A stretch of DNA of 64,000 nucleotides from CAWJPW01 sp963844845. Lineage in GTDB: Bacteria; Acidobacteriota; Thermoanaerobaculia; Thermoanaerobaculales; Sulfomarinibacteraceae. Shown in pieces: positions 9,878 through 18,281 of this stretch. The translations under genes were made by a program, and so were the position numbers. Every line of letters starts with the position of its first letter. Within the stretch, counting starts at the first letter, position 1. The stretch is from positions 960,468-1,024,467 of the forward strand of contig CAWJPW010000008.1 of NCBI GenBank assembly GCA_963844845.1. The letters are read 5' to 3'. Below the pieces are notes generated by a model. The model was not told the origin of the DNA. It saw only the letters and a list, made by a program, of their open reading frames with translations, and made no database searches.

Positions 9878-10911
9878 CTCGGGCGTCCTTTCTCCCCGGT
9901 ATCGGAGGCGCCGTTCACGGTCTGGGCGAAGGCCCGGATCCCGTCTTCGAGGGCGCGGGCGATGTCTTGACGATAGCGCGGGTTGGCCAGTCGGCGGGCC
10001 TCCCGCTCGTTGGAAAGGCACGACACCTCGGCCAGCGCCGCCGGCATCTCGGTGGCGATGAGGACCACGAAGGGAGCAGTCTTGATCCCGCGGTCGCTGA
10101 CCTCGGGGTCCTCGTCGTGCAGGGTCGCGTAGAGGGAGGCTTGCAGCGCCTCGGCCAGGTGCCGCGAGTGCTGCTGGCGCACGTCGGCGTACATGCGTTC
10201 CATGAGGGAGCGGAAGTCGGCCAGGGAGAAGCCGGAGTCGCGGTTCTCGGTGGCGGCGAGCTGGGTGAGGAAGGGGTCGTTGGTGGGTCCCAGGTAGTAG
10301 GTCTCGACCCCCCTCGCCTGGCGGTTGGGGATCCAGTTGACGTGCACCGACACGAAGACGTCCGCGGCGGCTCGGTTGGCACGCGCCACCCGCTCCTCCA
10401 ACGACACGGTCTCGTCCGCCGCTCGCGTCATGCCAACCTGGAAGCCGGCTTCCTCGAGCAGCCCCTTGAGGCGGTACGAGATGTCGTAGGTAAGATCTTT
10501 CTCGAGCAGGCCGTAGGTGGCGACCGTGCCCTGGTCGCGTCCGCCGTGGCCGGGATCGAGCATGATCGAGCGTACCGCCAGCGGGATCACCTCCGGGTCC
10601 ACCGCCCTGGGTACGGTGTAGGCGAGGGTGTGTGGTGCGGCGGCGGCGGCGGCGGCGCGCCTCACAACCTCCGCCGGCGGAGGGGCGGTCGCCCCGTGAG
10701 GGGGGGCCGCCGGACGTGCCGCCACCACAGCCAGGTACGCCCCGGCGATGACGACCCCGCCGGCCAGCGCGGCGATGCCGCGCAGGGCCCAGTTGCGCCG
10801 GGACGAGCGGCGGCGACGGTAGAAACCCCTGGGCCGCCCCAGGAGGTCCTCGACGTTGTCCTCCACCAGGGCACGCACCAGGCGCCGCTTGAGCCGGCCG
10901 GTGTCCGCCAT
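9874..10911 (-). CDS. N-acetylmuramoyl-L-alanine amidase (Amidase_3), membrane-anchored
   Basis: A 345-residue zinc amidase that cleaves the bond between muramic acid and the stem peptide of peptidoglycan. Residues 1-40 are basic and cytoplasmic, a single helix (about 43-63, ALAGGVVIAGAYLAVVAA) anchors it, and an Ala/Pro linker leads to the catalytic domain (about 110-340). Zinc ligands are the His in MLDPGHGGRD, the Glu in LLEKDLTY and the His in FVSVHVNW; the catalytic Glu is in LAEVSCLSNE. Its start overlaps the tyrS stop (TGATG) and its stop overlaps the actin start (ATGA). Such coupling suggests the actin may direct where this enzyme cuts (inference). Confidence 0.92.
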   Translation of the reverse strand: MADTGRLKRRLVRALVEDNVEDLLGRPRGFYRRRRSSRRNWALRGIAALAGGVVIAGAYLAVVAARPAAPPHGATAPPPAEVVRRAAAAAAAPHTLAYTVPRAVDPEVIPLAVRSIMLDPGHGGRDQGTVATYGLLEKDLTYDISYRLKGLLEEAGFQVGMTRAADETVSLEERVARANRAAADVFVSVHVNWIPNRQARGVETYYLGPTNDPFLTQLAATENRDSGFSLADFRSLMERMYADVRQQHSRHLAEALQASLYATLHDEDPEVSDRGIKTAPFVVLIATEMPAALAEVSCLSNEREARRLANPRYRQDIARALEDGIRAFAQTVNGASDTGEKGRPR

Positions 10912-12146
10912 CAGCCGGAGCCGCGCGCCCGTACCCGGGCGAAGCGCCGCTTGCCCGCCTGCAGGAGGAGGCGCGCTTCGCCGGTCAGCGTCACCTCGGC
11001 CAGGATATTGCTCACCACCGTGCCGTCGACCCTGACCGCCCCCTGCTGGATGAGGCGGCGCGCCTCCGAGTTGGAGGAGGCCAGCTCGGCCGCCAGAAGA
11101 AGCTTGGAGAGGAGCACCCGCTCGGCGTCGAGGTCGAGCTCAAGCTCGGGGATCTCCGACGGCAGCCGGCCGGCCGAGAACACGCGCTCGAACTCGCTGC
11201 GCGCCGCCGTCGCCGCTGCTGGGGAGTGGAACTCGGACACCACGATGCCGGCGAGCTCCTTCTTCACGTCCATGGGGTGGCGTCGGCCCGCCGCCACCTC
11301 GTCGCGCAGGGCCTCGATCTCGCTCTCGGTGTGGTCGGTGGCGAGCAGCCAGTACCGCCACATGAGCTCATCGGAGATCGACATCAGCTTGCCGAACATC
11401 TCGGCCGGCACGTCCTCTACCGCCACGTAGTTGTTCAGCGACTTGGACATCTTCTCGATGCCGTCGAGGCCCTCGAGGAGCGGTACCGTGAGCACGACCT
11501 GAGGCTCCATGGCCTGCTCGCGCATCACGTGGCGTCCCATGAGCAGGTTGAAGAGCTGATCGGTACCGCCCATCTCGACGTCACAGGCCAACGCCACCGA
11601 GTCCCACGCCTGGGCGAGCGGGTAGAGGAACTCGTGCAGGGAGATGGGCTGTTGGTGGTCGTAGCGCTTGCGGAAGTCGTCGCGCTCGAGCATCTGCGCC
11701 ACCGTGACCTTGGCGGCCAGGCGAATCCAGTCGGCAGACGACAGGGTGCCCAGCCACCGCGAGTTGAGCTCGATCACCGTGCGCTCGGGGTCGAGGAGCT
11801 TGAAGATCTGCCGCTGATAGGTGCGGGCGTTGGCTGCGATCTGCTCGGGTGTGAGCTGCGGCCTGGTCGCCTTCTTGCCGCTGGGGTCGCCGATGAGGCC
11901 GGTGAAGTCGCCGATGAGGAAGACGACGCGGTGGCCGAGCTGCTGAAAGTGGCGCATCTTGCGGATGACCACGGTATGTCCGAGGTGGAGATCGGGGGCG
12001 GACGGGTCGAAGCCGACCTTGACGGTGAGCGGAGTGCCGGTGGTGGCGGACCGCTTCAGCTTGGCCTCCAGCTCGTCGCGTGGGATCACGTCCACGCAGC
12101 CCTTGGTCAGGTAGGCGAGCTGGCCGTCGATGTCGTCACGCTGCAC
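10911..12146 (-). CDS. tyrS: Tyrosyl-tRNA synthetase
   Basis: A 411-residue class I synthetase that charges tRNA-Tyr. The HIGH-equivalent HLGH sits in FDPSAPDLHLGHTVV, the KMSKS loop reads KMSKSLNNY, and an S4-type RNA-binding domain ends the protein (RLIQQGAVRVDG). The start is GTG 12146 with AAGGAGG five bases upstream. The stop overlaps the amidase start by one base, so tyrS heads a tyrS-amidase-actin transcript. It has its own promoter upstream. Confidence 0.97.
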   Translation of the reverse strand: MQRDDIDGQLAYLTKGCVDVIPRDELEAKLKRSATTGTPLTVKVGFDPSAPDLHLGHTVVIRKMRHFQQLGHRVVFLIGDFTGLIGDPSGKKATRPQLTPEQIAANARTYQRQIFKLLDPERTVIELNSRWLGTLSSADWIRLAAKVTVAQMLERDDFRKRYDHQQPISLHEFLYPLAQAWDSVALACDVEMGGTDQLFNLLMGRHVMREQAMEPQVVLTVPLLEGLDGIEKMSKSLNNYVAVEDVPAEMFGKLMSISDELMWRYWLLATDHTESEIEALRDEVAAGRRHPMDVKKELAGIVVSEFHSPAAATAARSEFERVFSAGRLPSEIPELELDLDAERVLLSKLLLAAELASSNSEARRLIQQGAVRVDGTVVSNILAEVTLTGEARLLLQAGKRRFARVRARGSG

Positions 12147-12195
12147 GTTTCCTCCTTGGGCGAGGGGCCGCAGGGGGCACCGAGCCCAGCGCTCA

Positions 12196-12225
12196 ACTCT
12201 ACTGGACGCAGCCGCCTGGCGACAA
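12196..12225 (-). promoter_or_regulatory. Promoter of the tyrS-amidase-actin operon
   Basis: On the minus strand, TTGTCG (12225-12220), an 18-base spacer, then TAGAGT (12201-12196). The predicted start near 12189 gives a 42-base leader with a good ribosome site. It is read in the 88-base gap after the M16-like gene. Confidence 0.5.
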
Positions 12226-12234
12226 GCGCCGTGG

Positions 12235-14197
12235 TCACCGACGTCGGGGGAGGGTCGGGGCCGGCAGCGGCCCGGCGCCGGTGCTCTCCAGGTCCTGCCA
12301 GTCGGGTACCGCCGCCAGCGCTCGGCTCAGCTCGGCAGGATCGGTGCCGAGGATCGCCATCTGGCGGTCGGCGGCGGGGCGCCACGTGGTGACGCCAGCC
12401 GCCACGGCCGCCATCTCGCGGGCCTGTCCCACGGACCCTGACGCAGCCACTGCGGCCGACGTCGCGGCGCGTCGCCGCACCGGCGCCAGGTTGGCCTCGG
12501 CCACGGGGGCCAACCAGCGCCGCCAGACGCTGCGTACCGTCTTTGAGAGGTCGTCCAGCTGTCCAGCGCCAGTCACTACCACCACCAGAACTTGCCGGCC
12601 CGGTACCGTTGGCTGCAGCACCTCCACCCGCTGGTCCGGGAGAAGGAGCGCGCCGCGCTCGCGCAGGAGCTCGCCGAGCACTCTCTGGTCCCCATCGCTC
12701 AGCGCGTCTGTTGGTATCGCCGCCGCCACCGCCGACTCGCTGCCGGCTACCATAGCGCGCCGCTCATCGCCGCTCAGGGGCCGGCTCTCCAGCGGCACCT
12801 CGGCGCCGTGCAGGGAGTCGAGGAACTTGGTGAGGGACTCGCTCGCCGCCTCCTGATCCGGCGCGACGACCCCCACCGCCAGGTTGGCGGGCCGCAGCAG
12901 CGCGGTGGCCGAGAGCTCCCCCCATCCCCAGGAGCACCGCCATCAGGTCGGTCGCCCGGCGCCGGGGATCAGAGGCAGCGGGCACCACGGCGGTGTCGTC
13001 CCCCGCCACCGTCTCCAGGGCGCGCGCCAACGCCTCGAGCAGCTCGTCGAGACCGCCGGGTCCGGCGGCCATCTCCAGCCGGGCGGGCCGAGCGGTGACC
13101 CGTACCCAACCTGGCGCAACCGGGTCCGAGCGGAGCGCTGCCGCCACTCGTGCCAGCACCGTAGCGGCAACCTCTCCGTCGAGGTCGGGGGTCAACACGG
13201 GTTGCACACAGACCGCCGCGAGGGCCGCGGCAGGGCGCTCCAGCACGGCGGCGGTGAGGTCGTTGTCCAGGTGCTCAATGCGTGGGCCGGGGGCGAAGCG
13301 CGGGTTGAAGACCCGCGGCGGGAGGCGAAGCTCAGCCGAGCCCGGGTGCTCGGCCAACCAGTCACGTGCCGCCGCCGTCACCTGCTCGGGAGTCACCCCA
13401 TCGAGTCCGAAGAGGAAGCGCCGCACCGCGTCGAGGCCGCCTGCCCGCCACAACGCCACCAGCTCTTCGGCCGCCTCGGGCTGGCGCTCGAGCTCGACCC
13501 GCCGTCGCACCTGGAGACGGGCCCGCGCCGCCTCGAGCGGGGCCGGGTCCAGCTGTGGCAAGCTTCCCAGCTGCTGGAGCGCGAGCCGCAGCCGTGAGAG
13601 CTTCAGCTCGGCTAGCTCCGGGTCCACCGCGAGCTCGAGGGACACGGTACTGCCGGTGTGCGCTCTGAGGTTCGGTACCTCGTGGGAGAGGAGCTCGGGC
13701 AGCGCTTCGCCGAGTACTTCCAGCGGTGGGCGGCGCCAGTCGCTGGGGGCGGGCAGCGGGAGGGTAAGAGCGAGCACCGGGTTCGCACCGGCCGCCACCA
13801 GGCGCCGTTCGACGCCGCCTTCCGTCATCACACTGGGTGGCGGCTCGGGCGGCAGCGTGGACGCGGCGGCCTCTCCGAGGGTGCGCTCGAGAAGCGCCCG
13901 CAGCTCGGGTACCTGCGCCGCCCCCACCGCCGCCACCATCGGAGGCGCCGGGTGGCCTGTCAGGGCCTCGGTGACCGCCGCCACCAGAGTGACCTCGCCG
14001 CCGCTCACCGAGCTGACCCGGACGCCGCCGTCGGCCACCTCAGGCCAGGCCACGCTTGTGGCCGTGGCGTTGGGCTCAGCGACCACCACCAGGGTCGTAC
14101 CGCAAACGAGGGTCTCCACGTGCAGGGCCTGGGCACTCGCGGTCCCGGCAAGAGCCCAGGCGATGACGAGAAAGTGCAGGCAATAGCGTGACTTCAT
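12235..14197 (-). pseudogene. Secreted M16-like (zinc-peptidase fold) protein, split by a frameshift at a G6 run
   Basis: Two overlapping minus-strand frames make one protein. The first (14197 to about 12918) has a signal peptide (LVIAWALAGTASAQA) and an M16-like opening (LVCGTTLVVVAEPN); the second continues to 12235 (LRPANLAVGVVAPDQE onwards). They join at a run of six G on the coding strand (C at 12918-12923). With five G the product reads MGELSATALLRPANLAVGV without a break, about 650 residues. No HxxEH zinc motif is visible, so it looks like a non-catalytic M16 relative. The break may be a sequencing error, a recent mutation or a phase-variable tract. ATG 14197 has TAACAT exactly six bases upstream and no ribosome site. 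Confidence 0.6.
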
Positions 14198-14203
14198 CCA
14201 GGC

Positions 14204-14209
14204 ATGTTA
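14204..14209 (-). promoter_or_regulatory. -10 box of the M16-like gene (leaderless)
   Basis: TAACAT on the minus strand, then six bases, then ATG 14197. The transcript would start at the A of the start codon. It overlaps the plus-strand box at 14208-14213. Confidence 0.55.
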
Positions 14210-14213
14210 GCAT
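14208..14213 (+). promoter_or_regulatory. -10 box of the membrane-protein gene (near-leaderless)
   Basis: TAGCAT, five bases, then ATG 14219. It shares two base pairs with the divergent minus-strand box at 14204-14209, so the two promoters can hardly be occupied at once. Confidence 0.5.
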
Positions 14214-14218
14214 GCGGC

Positions 14219-15202
14219 ATGTACCGAGATGCAGACCCATGGTCGCCGCAGGGCGTTGTCGTTGGCCTCCTCACAGCGGTCGCGGCAGCGGCGTTCACCC
14301 TTCTGCTGGCGGTGCTCGGGCAAGCCCTCGGTGCGCTCGCCGGCGGCTGCACGTGGATCGGCATCAGTACGTCGCCATACCGACAGGTGTGGGCGCTGGT
14401 GAACGAGCCGACACTCAACTTCGCCTCGTTGCCGCGGGCCTTCGGCTACTGGTGGGGATCGCTTCTGCTGCCCCTGGCCGTGGCCGGTTTCACCGTACCG
14501 TTGGTGCCGCGCCGGCGCACCGTCGCGGCGGAGCTCGCAGCCGTGCACGTGGCGTGGATGGCGACGGTGGTGGGGGTCGCGTGGCTTCCTCTCCTGGACC
14601 CCCGCGAAGGCCATCTGGCACGCTGGCTTGAGCTCGTCGGCCGGCCGGCCGACCTGCTCTGGCTGGCACCGGCCACGGCGGCACTGCTAGCGGTGCCGGT
14701 GACCCTCCGCCTCCTGGCGCTGGCCCGTGCCGCGCGGCGTGACCTGCCGCGACTGAGCCGGGTCGGCCTGGTGCTGGCGCACCTGGTTGTGCCGGCTGTG
14801 GGCTGGTGCATGCTGGTGGTACCGCTACGCGGCACCCCACCGGTGACAGCCCTCGCGGGGCTTGCGATGCCGGTTGCTGTCGCTCTGGTCGTGGCCTGGA
14901 CCGGGTACCCAACGGCCTACGCATTCCGCCTGGACGAGCTCTCGGGCGGGACGGTGGTGCGCGCCCTGGTGGCGGCGCTGGTCGGGTGGGCGCTGGTGCT
15001 CGGCTGCGGCCGCCCTCTGTCGGACGGGAGCACGGCGGGTGTCCTTTGGGCGGCGCCCAGTGCGCGCAACAACGTCCGCCCGTGGATCTCGCCCACGCAC
15101 CTCTACACCCAGCCCGAGCCGGTCAAGCCGGCGGGCTATACTGGGGCCATCGCCGAGCGGGGCGCTCGAACACACGGCCCCCGGAAGGGACCATCAGCAT
15201 GA
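14219..15202 (+). CDS. Seven-helix integral membrane protein of unknown function
   Basis: I do not recognise the family. The 327-residue product has about seven hydrophobic helices, for example GVVVGLLTAVAAAAFTLLLA near the N-terminus and VVRALVAALVGWALVLGC near the C-terminus. The hydrophilic tail ends in RGARTHGPRKGPSA. I chose ATG 14219 because TAGCAT lies five bases upstream; ATG 14204 is in frame but falls inside the promoter. It diverges from the M16-like gene with only 21 bases between the two start codons, which hints at linked control. The stop overlaps the ferritin start (15199) by four bases. Confidence 0.7.
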   Translation: MYRDADPWSPQGVVVGLLTAVAAAAFTLLLAVLGQALGALAGGCTWIGISTSPYRQVWALVNEPTLNFASLPRAFGYWWGSLLLPLAVAGFTVPLVPRRRTVAAELAAVHVAWMATVVGVAWLPLLDPREGHLARWLELVGRPADLLWLAPATAALLAVPVTLRLLALARAARRDLPRLSRVGLVLAHLVVPAVGWCMLVVPLRGTPPVTALAGLAMPVAVALVVAWTGYPTAYAFRLDELSGGTVVRALVAALVGWALVLGCGRPLSDGSTAGVLWAAPSARNNVRPWISPTHLYTQPEPVKPAGYTGAIAERGARTHGPRKGPSA

Positions 15203-15690
15203 TGAAACCAGCCGTCGAAAAAGCACTCAACGACCAGATCCACGCGGAGTTCTACTCCTTCTACCTGTACCTCGCCATGGCCGCGCACTTCGCCAACGAG
15301 CACCTGGACGGCTTCGCGCACTGGATGCAGGCGCAGGCCCAGGAGGAGCTCGGCCATGCCTTCAAGCTGTTCGGTTTCGTCACCGAGCGGGGTGGCGCCG
15401 TCAAGCTTCAGGCGATTGAGGCTCCCACCGCGACGTGGCCCTCGGCGAAGGCGGCGGCGGAGGACGTGTTGACGCACGAGCGCGAGATCAGCGGGCGGAT
15501 CGACCAGCTCGTGGAGCTCGCGCGCAGCGAGCGCGACCATGCCACCGGGGTCTTCCTCAACTGGTTCGTGCAGGAGCAGGTGGAGGAGGAGTCCAGCGCC
15601 GAGCGGCTGGTGCACCAGGTCGCCATGGTGGAGGGGAACCCACAGGGCCTCCTCATGCTTGACCGCCAGCTCGCCCAGAGAGGGGCCTAG
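15199..15690 (+). CDS. ftn: Non-haem ferritin (FtnA-type)
   Basis: A 163-residue four-helix iron-storage protein. Ferroxidase ligands are visible at Glu17 (HAEFYSFYLYLAMA), Glu50 and His53 (QEELGH), with the later helix NWFVQEQVEEES contributing the Gln/Glu positions. No haem-ligand Met is apparent, which argues against bacterioferritin. ATG 15199 is preceded by GGAAGGGA (15182-15189); ATG 15202 directly after it is an alternative. A TATACT box (15137-15142) inside the end of the preceding gene could give a separate ferritin transcript. The stop TAG is the first part of dispersed-repeat copy 2. Confidence 0.95.
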   Translation: MMKPAVEKALNDQIHAEFYSFYLYLAMAAHFANEHLDGFAHWMQAQAQEELGHAFKLFGFVTERGGAVKLQAIEAPTATWPSAKAAAEDVLTHEREISGRIDQLVELARSERDHATGVFLNWFVQEQVEEESSAERLVHQVAMVEGNPQGLLMLDRQLAQRGA

Positions 15691-15853
15691 CCCGCACATC
15701 TCACGAGAATTCTGCTACGACCGCAGATATGTCAGCCAGGGCGGCGCTTCTCGTGGCGGCGCCGTCCTCGACGTAGCTCTGCTATGCGTGCGGCGGCACC
15801 TCGGTCGAATCGCCACCCTGACAGGCATCTTCGCGGTCTCGCGACGGAGCCCA
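15687..15853 (+). repeat. Dispersed 3'-end repeat, copy 2
   Basis: It begins CTAGCCCGCACATCTCACGA, where TAG is the ferritin stop, and ends near GCGGTCTCGCGACGGAGCCC. It shares AGAATTCTGCT, GGCGGCGCTTCTC, CGACGTAGCTCTGCTA and GAATCGCCA with copy 1, with the middle more diverged. The rest of the gap to 15975 shows no gene. Confidence 0.75.
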
Positions 15854-15975
15854 GCGGGACCCGCGAGTTCGAGATGCACGAATCAGGCGCTGACACTGCC
15901 ATCGGTTACGTCTCGTGGGCAGGGGCGAGAGTCTCTGAATCTTCGGGCCCTTGAGTGCCGCGCACCGCCGGGCGT

Positions 15976-16851
15976 TCACGCCTTCCGGGCGAGGGCGATG
16001 AGGTGGGCGACGATGGCGCTGGCGACGTCGGCGCCGGTGGCTGCTTCGAGGGCGCGGAAGCCGGGCGTGGGGTTGACCTCGCCCACCACGGTGCCGTCGG
16101 CGCCCGGCAGGAGGTCGACGCCGCAGATGCCGAGGCCGAGGGCGGCGGCCGCCGCGTGCGCCAGCTCAGCCTCACCGGATGAGGGCTCGAGGGCCTCCGC
16201 GCAGCCCCCTCGCGACGCGTTCGAGCGCCAGTCACCAGGCGGAGCGCTGAGCCGCATCGCGGCCACCACGCGGCCGCCCACCACCAGCAGCCGAAGGCTG
16301 TGGCCGCTGCACGGCACGAAGCGCTGGATCACCACCTCGTCACCCACCCGCCAGAGCGAATCCAGCACCGCCTCGAGGTGATCCGGTGTGTCGCAGCGGA
16401 TCACGCCCACTCCCATGCGTGAGCGGCGCTGCTTCACCACCACCGGGAAGCCGAGCTCGCGGCCGGCACCCGCCAGCACCTCGGGCTCGGAGCCGGCCAC
16501 GGTGGCCGGCGCCGGCACCCCGGCCGCGGCGAGACAGAGTATCGTGCGCCAGTGATCGCGGCCGTCGCGGATGGCCTTTGGCGGGTTGGGGGTGGGTACC
16601 CCGGCTGCGCCGCACGTCTCGAGGGCGGCGAGCATGCTCTCGGGGCGCCAGTTTCCCACCCGTGCGAGGACCGCCCTCGGGGGCGGGGCGAGAAGCTCAC
16701 CGTCGAAGCAACGCAGCGACGGAGGGGCGATCCGCGCCACCAGCGCGGCCGCGTCGGCAAGCTCAAGCTGTGCGGAGGCGGCGGTGGCTGCTTCCTGGAG
16801 CCGGTGGTTCGTCTCCAGATCGAGGCGGGCGGTGAGGAGCAGCAGCCGCAT
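15976..16851 (-). CDS. RimK-like ATP-grasp ligase
   Basis: A 291-residue ATP-grasp enzyme joining a carboxylate to an amine or thiol. After an N-terminal pre-ATP-grasp domain it shows the lid region GFPVVVKQRRSRMGVGVI, EVVIQRFVPC before the catalytic half, and the Mg-binding end GICGVDLLPGADG plus VVGEVNPTPGF. It resembles the RimK alpha-L-glutamate ligase branch (RimK, LysX, MptN), but the acceptor is unknown. ATG 16851 has TACGAT exactly six bases upstream and no ribosome site, so a leaderless transcript is predicted. It diverges from the DUF4388 gene. Confidence 0.85.
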   Translation of the reverse strand: MRLLLLTARLDLETNHRLQEAATAASAQLELADAAALVARIAPPSLRCFDGELLAPPPRAVLARVGNWRPESMLAALETCGAAGVPTPNPPKAIRDGRDHWRTILCLAAAGVPAPATVAGSEPEVLAGAGRELGFPVVVKQRRSRMGVGVIRCDTPDHLEAVLDSLWRVGDEVVIQRFVPCSGHSLRLLVVGGRVVAAMRLSAPPGDWRSNASRGGCAEALEPSSGEAELAHAAAAALGLGICGVDLLPGADGTVVGEVNPTPGFRALEAATGADVASAIVAHLIALARKA

Positions 16852-16857
16852 CGGTCC

Positions 16858-16863
16858 ATCGTA
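16858..16863 (-). promoter_or_regulatory. -10 box of the ATP-grasp gene (leaderless)
   Basis: TACGAT on the minus strand, six bases, then ATG 16851. Confidence 0.55.
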
Positions 16864-16891
16864 GCAGCGGTGGACAGCTGCCCCCGCACGC

Positions 16892-16897
16892 TATACT
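16892..16897 (+). promoter_or_regulatory. -10 box of the DUF4388 gene (leaderless)
   Basis: TATACT, six bases (CGCATC), then GTG 16904. A weak -35-like TGGACA (16871-16876) lies 15 bases upstream. No Shine-Dalgarno is possible in the six-base gap. Confidence 0.6.
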
Positions 16898-16903
16898 CGC
16901 ATC

Positions 16904-18277
16904 GTGATCCGCGGCACATTGGCACAACTCCACCTGGGCGACCTGCTCCAGTGGCTTCAAATGGGCGGGCTCAGCGGTCGACTGACCCTGGCTCACGGGG
17001 GACACGATCGCCGCTTCGACTTTCTCGAGGGGCGCCTGGTCTACGCCTCGTCCCTGGTGCCCGCGGAGCGCTTTGCCACCTGGCTCGCCACCGAGGGGGT
17101 GTGCCAGCCCGAGGAGCTGCGCCGCAGCCTGGCGCTGGCGCTGCTGCGCCGGACCCTCTTCAGCGACGTGCTCATCCAGCGCACAGGCGTCGAACCGCCC
17201 GCCCTGCGCGCCAGCCTGCGTCGTCTGGCCGAGACCATGGCGACCCGCATCATCCTGATCCCCGAGCTGCGCTTCACCTTCGAACCAGCGTACCCGGTGC
17301 GGGAGCTTCTCGGCCTGAGCCTCGACCTCGAGCCGCAGCAGCTGCTGTTGGAGGCGGCCCGCCGCACCGATGAGGGCGACGCCGACTCCGCTCGGGCCGC
17401 CGAGCGCCTCCTCCCCCTCGGGGGCGAGGCGTTCGAGTCGTTCTTCTGGGAACTGGCGGGCGCAGCAGTCACTGTGAGCGAGCCGGTGGACGGCGAGCAA
17501 CTGGCCGAGATCCACGAAGCCGTACGCCGAATCGTCGAAGCCCTGGCACAGTGGGTGGAAGCGAGTCCCGGCCTCGTACCGGTGCCGCGTGCCCAGGTCG
17601 ACGACCTGGCCGGTGCCCTGGCGGGGCGAGGTTCGCTCCGTCTCGAGCGACTTCCCCACGTCGTCTGGAACCAGATGGTGCTGACGTGTTCGGTGCGCAG
17701 CCCCGAGCTCGTGCGCCCGCGGCGCTTGGAGGAGCTCGAGGCGGAGGAGCCGCCAGCGCGTCAGGAGCTGGCCGCGAACACCGCCTGGCACCGCCCCGAC
17801 GCGGGGCGCCTGGACGAGCTCACGCGCCAGGTGGCGAGGCGGTGGAGCGCCGCTGCCGCCGCCGCCGCGCCTCACCTGGGTGAGGATCCTGGCGCCGCCT
17901 CCCTCGCCGCGCTCATGTCTACCGTGCCCACTGACCTCGTGCTTTGGGTGCTCTCCTCTCTGCCGGTACCGCATGTGGCGCTGCGGCGCGCGCTCCTGCG
18001 CCTGCTGCCGCCGCGCCTGGCCGCCGCCCTGGTGTACAGTGCCGACCTCCCGGACGAGCTCCTGGATGCCCTCGCGCCCTCTCGGCCGACCCCCCTCGGC
18101 GCCTGCCTGGCGGTGGCCCACGAGACGGCGCCGGCGACGCTGGCGTGGCCCGCGATGCTCCCTGACTGGGACGAAGCTCTCCTCGATGTGGCGCGGCCAG
18201 CTGTCCTCGCCCGGGCGGCGGCCGCTGCCCGGAAGGCGGCAGAGGCTCCGCTCGACGCCTCGGGTACGGTAGGATAG
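16904..18277 (+). CDS. DUF4388 (PatA-like) signalling protein
   Basis: A 457-residue cytoplasmic protein. The N-terminal ~100 residues match DUF4388 (GTLAQLHLGDLLQWLQMG, then GRLTLAHGG and the EGRLVYASS turn), a domain found in PatA-type and gliding-associated response proteins. The remainder is Ala/Leu/Arg-rich and helical, without a receiver or enzymatic domain that I recognise. It starts at GTG 16904 directly downstream of TATACT. The epimerase gene begins five bases after its stop but has its own box. Function unknown; a role in cell polarity or motility signalling is a family-level guess. Confidence 0.75.
   Translation: MIRGTLAQLHLGDLLQWLQMGGLSGRLTLAHGGHDRRFDFLEGRLVYASSLVPAERFATWLATEGVCQPEELRRSLALALLRRTLFSDVLIQRTGVEPPALRASLRRLAETMATRIILIPELRFTFEPAYPVRELLGLSLDLEPQQLLLEAARRTDEGDADSARAAERLLPLGGEAFESFFWELAGAAVTVSEPVDGEQLAEIHEAVRRIVEALAQWVEASPGLVPVPRAQVDDLAGALAGRGSLRLERLPHVVWNQMVLTCSVRSPELVRPRRLEELEAEEPPARQELAANTAWHRPDAGRLDELTRQVARRWSAAAAAAAPHLGEDPGAASLAALMSTVPTDLVLWVLSSLPVPHVALRRALLRLLPPRLAAALVYSADLPDELLDALAPSRPTPLGACLAVAHETAPATLAWPAMLPDWDEALLDVARPAVLARAAAAARKAAEAPLDASGTVG
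18270..18275 (+). promoter_or_regulatory. -10 box of the epimerase gene (leaderless)
   Basis: TAGGAT, six bases (AGCGCC), then ATG 18282. It overlaps the last codons of the preceding gene. Confidence 0.5.
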
Positions 18278-18281
18278 CGCC

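Noticed and set aside
9878..10021. 48-residue N-terminal extension of the MamK-like protein
   Set aside because: It runs over the amidase in another frame, is basic and low-complexity, and the ATG at 9877 has a ribosome site.
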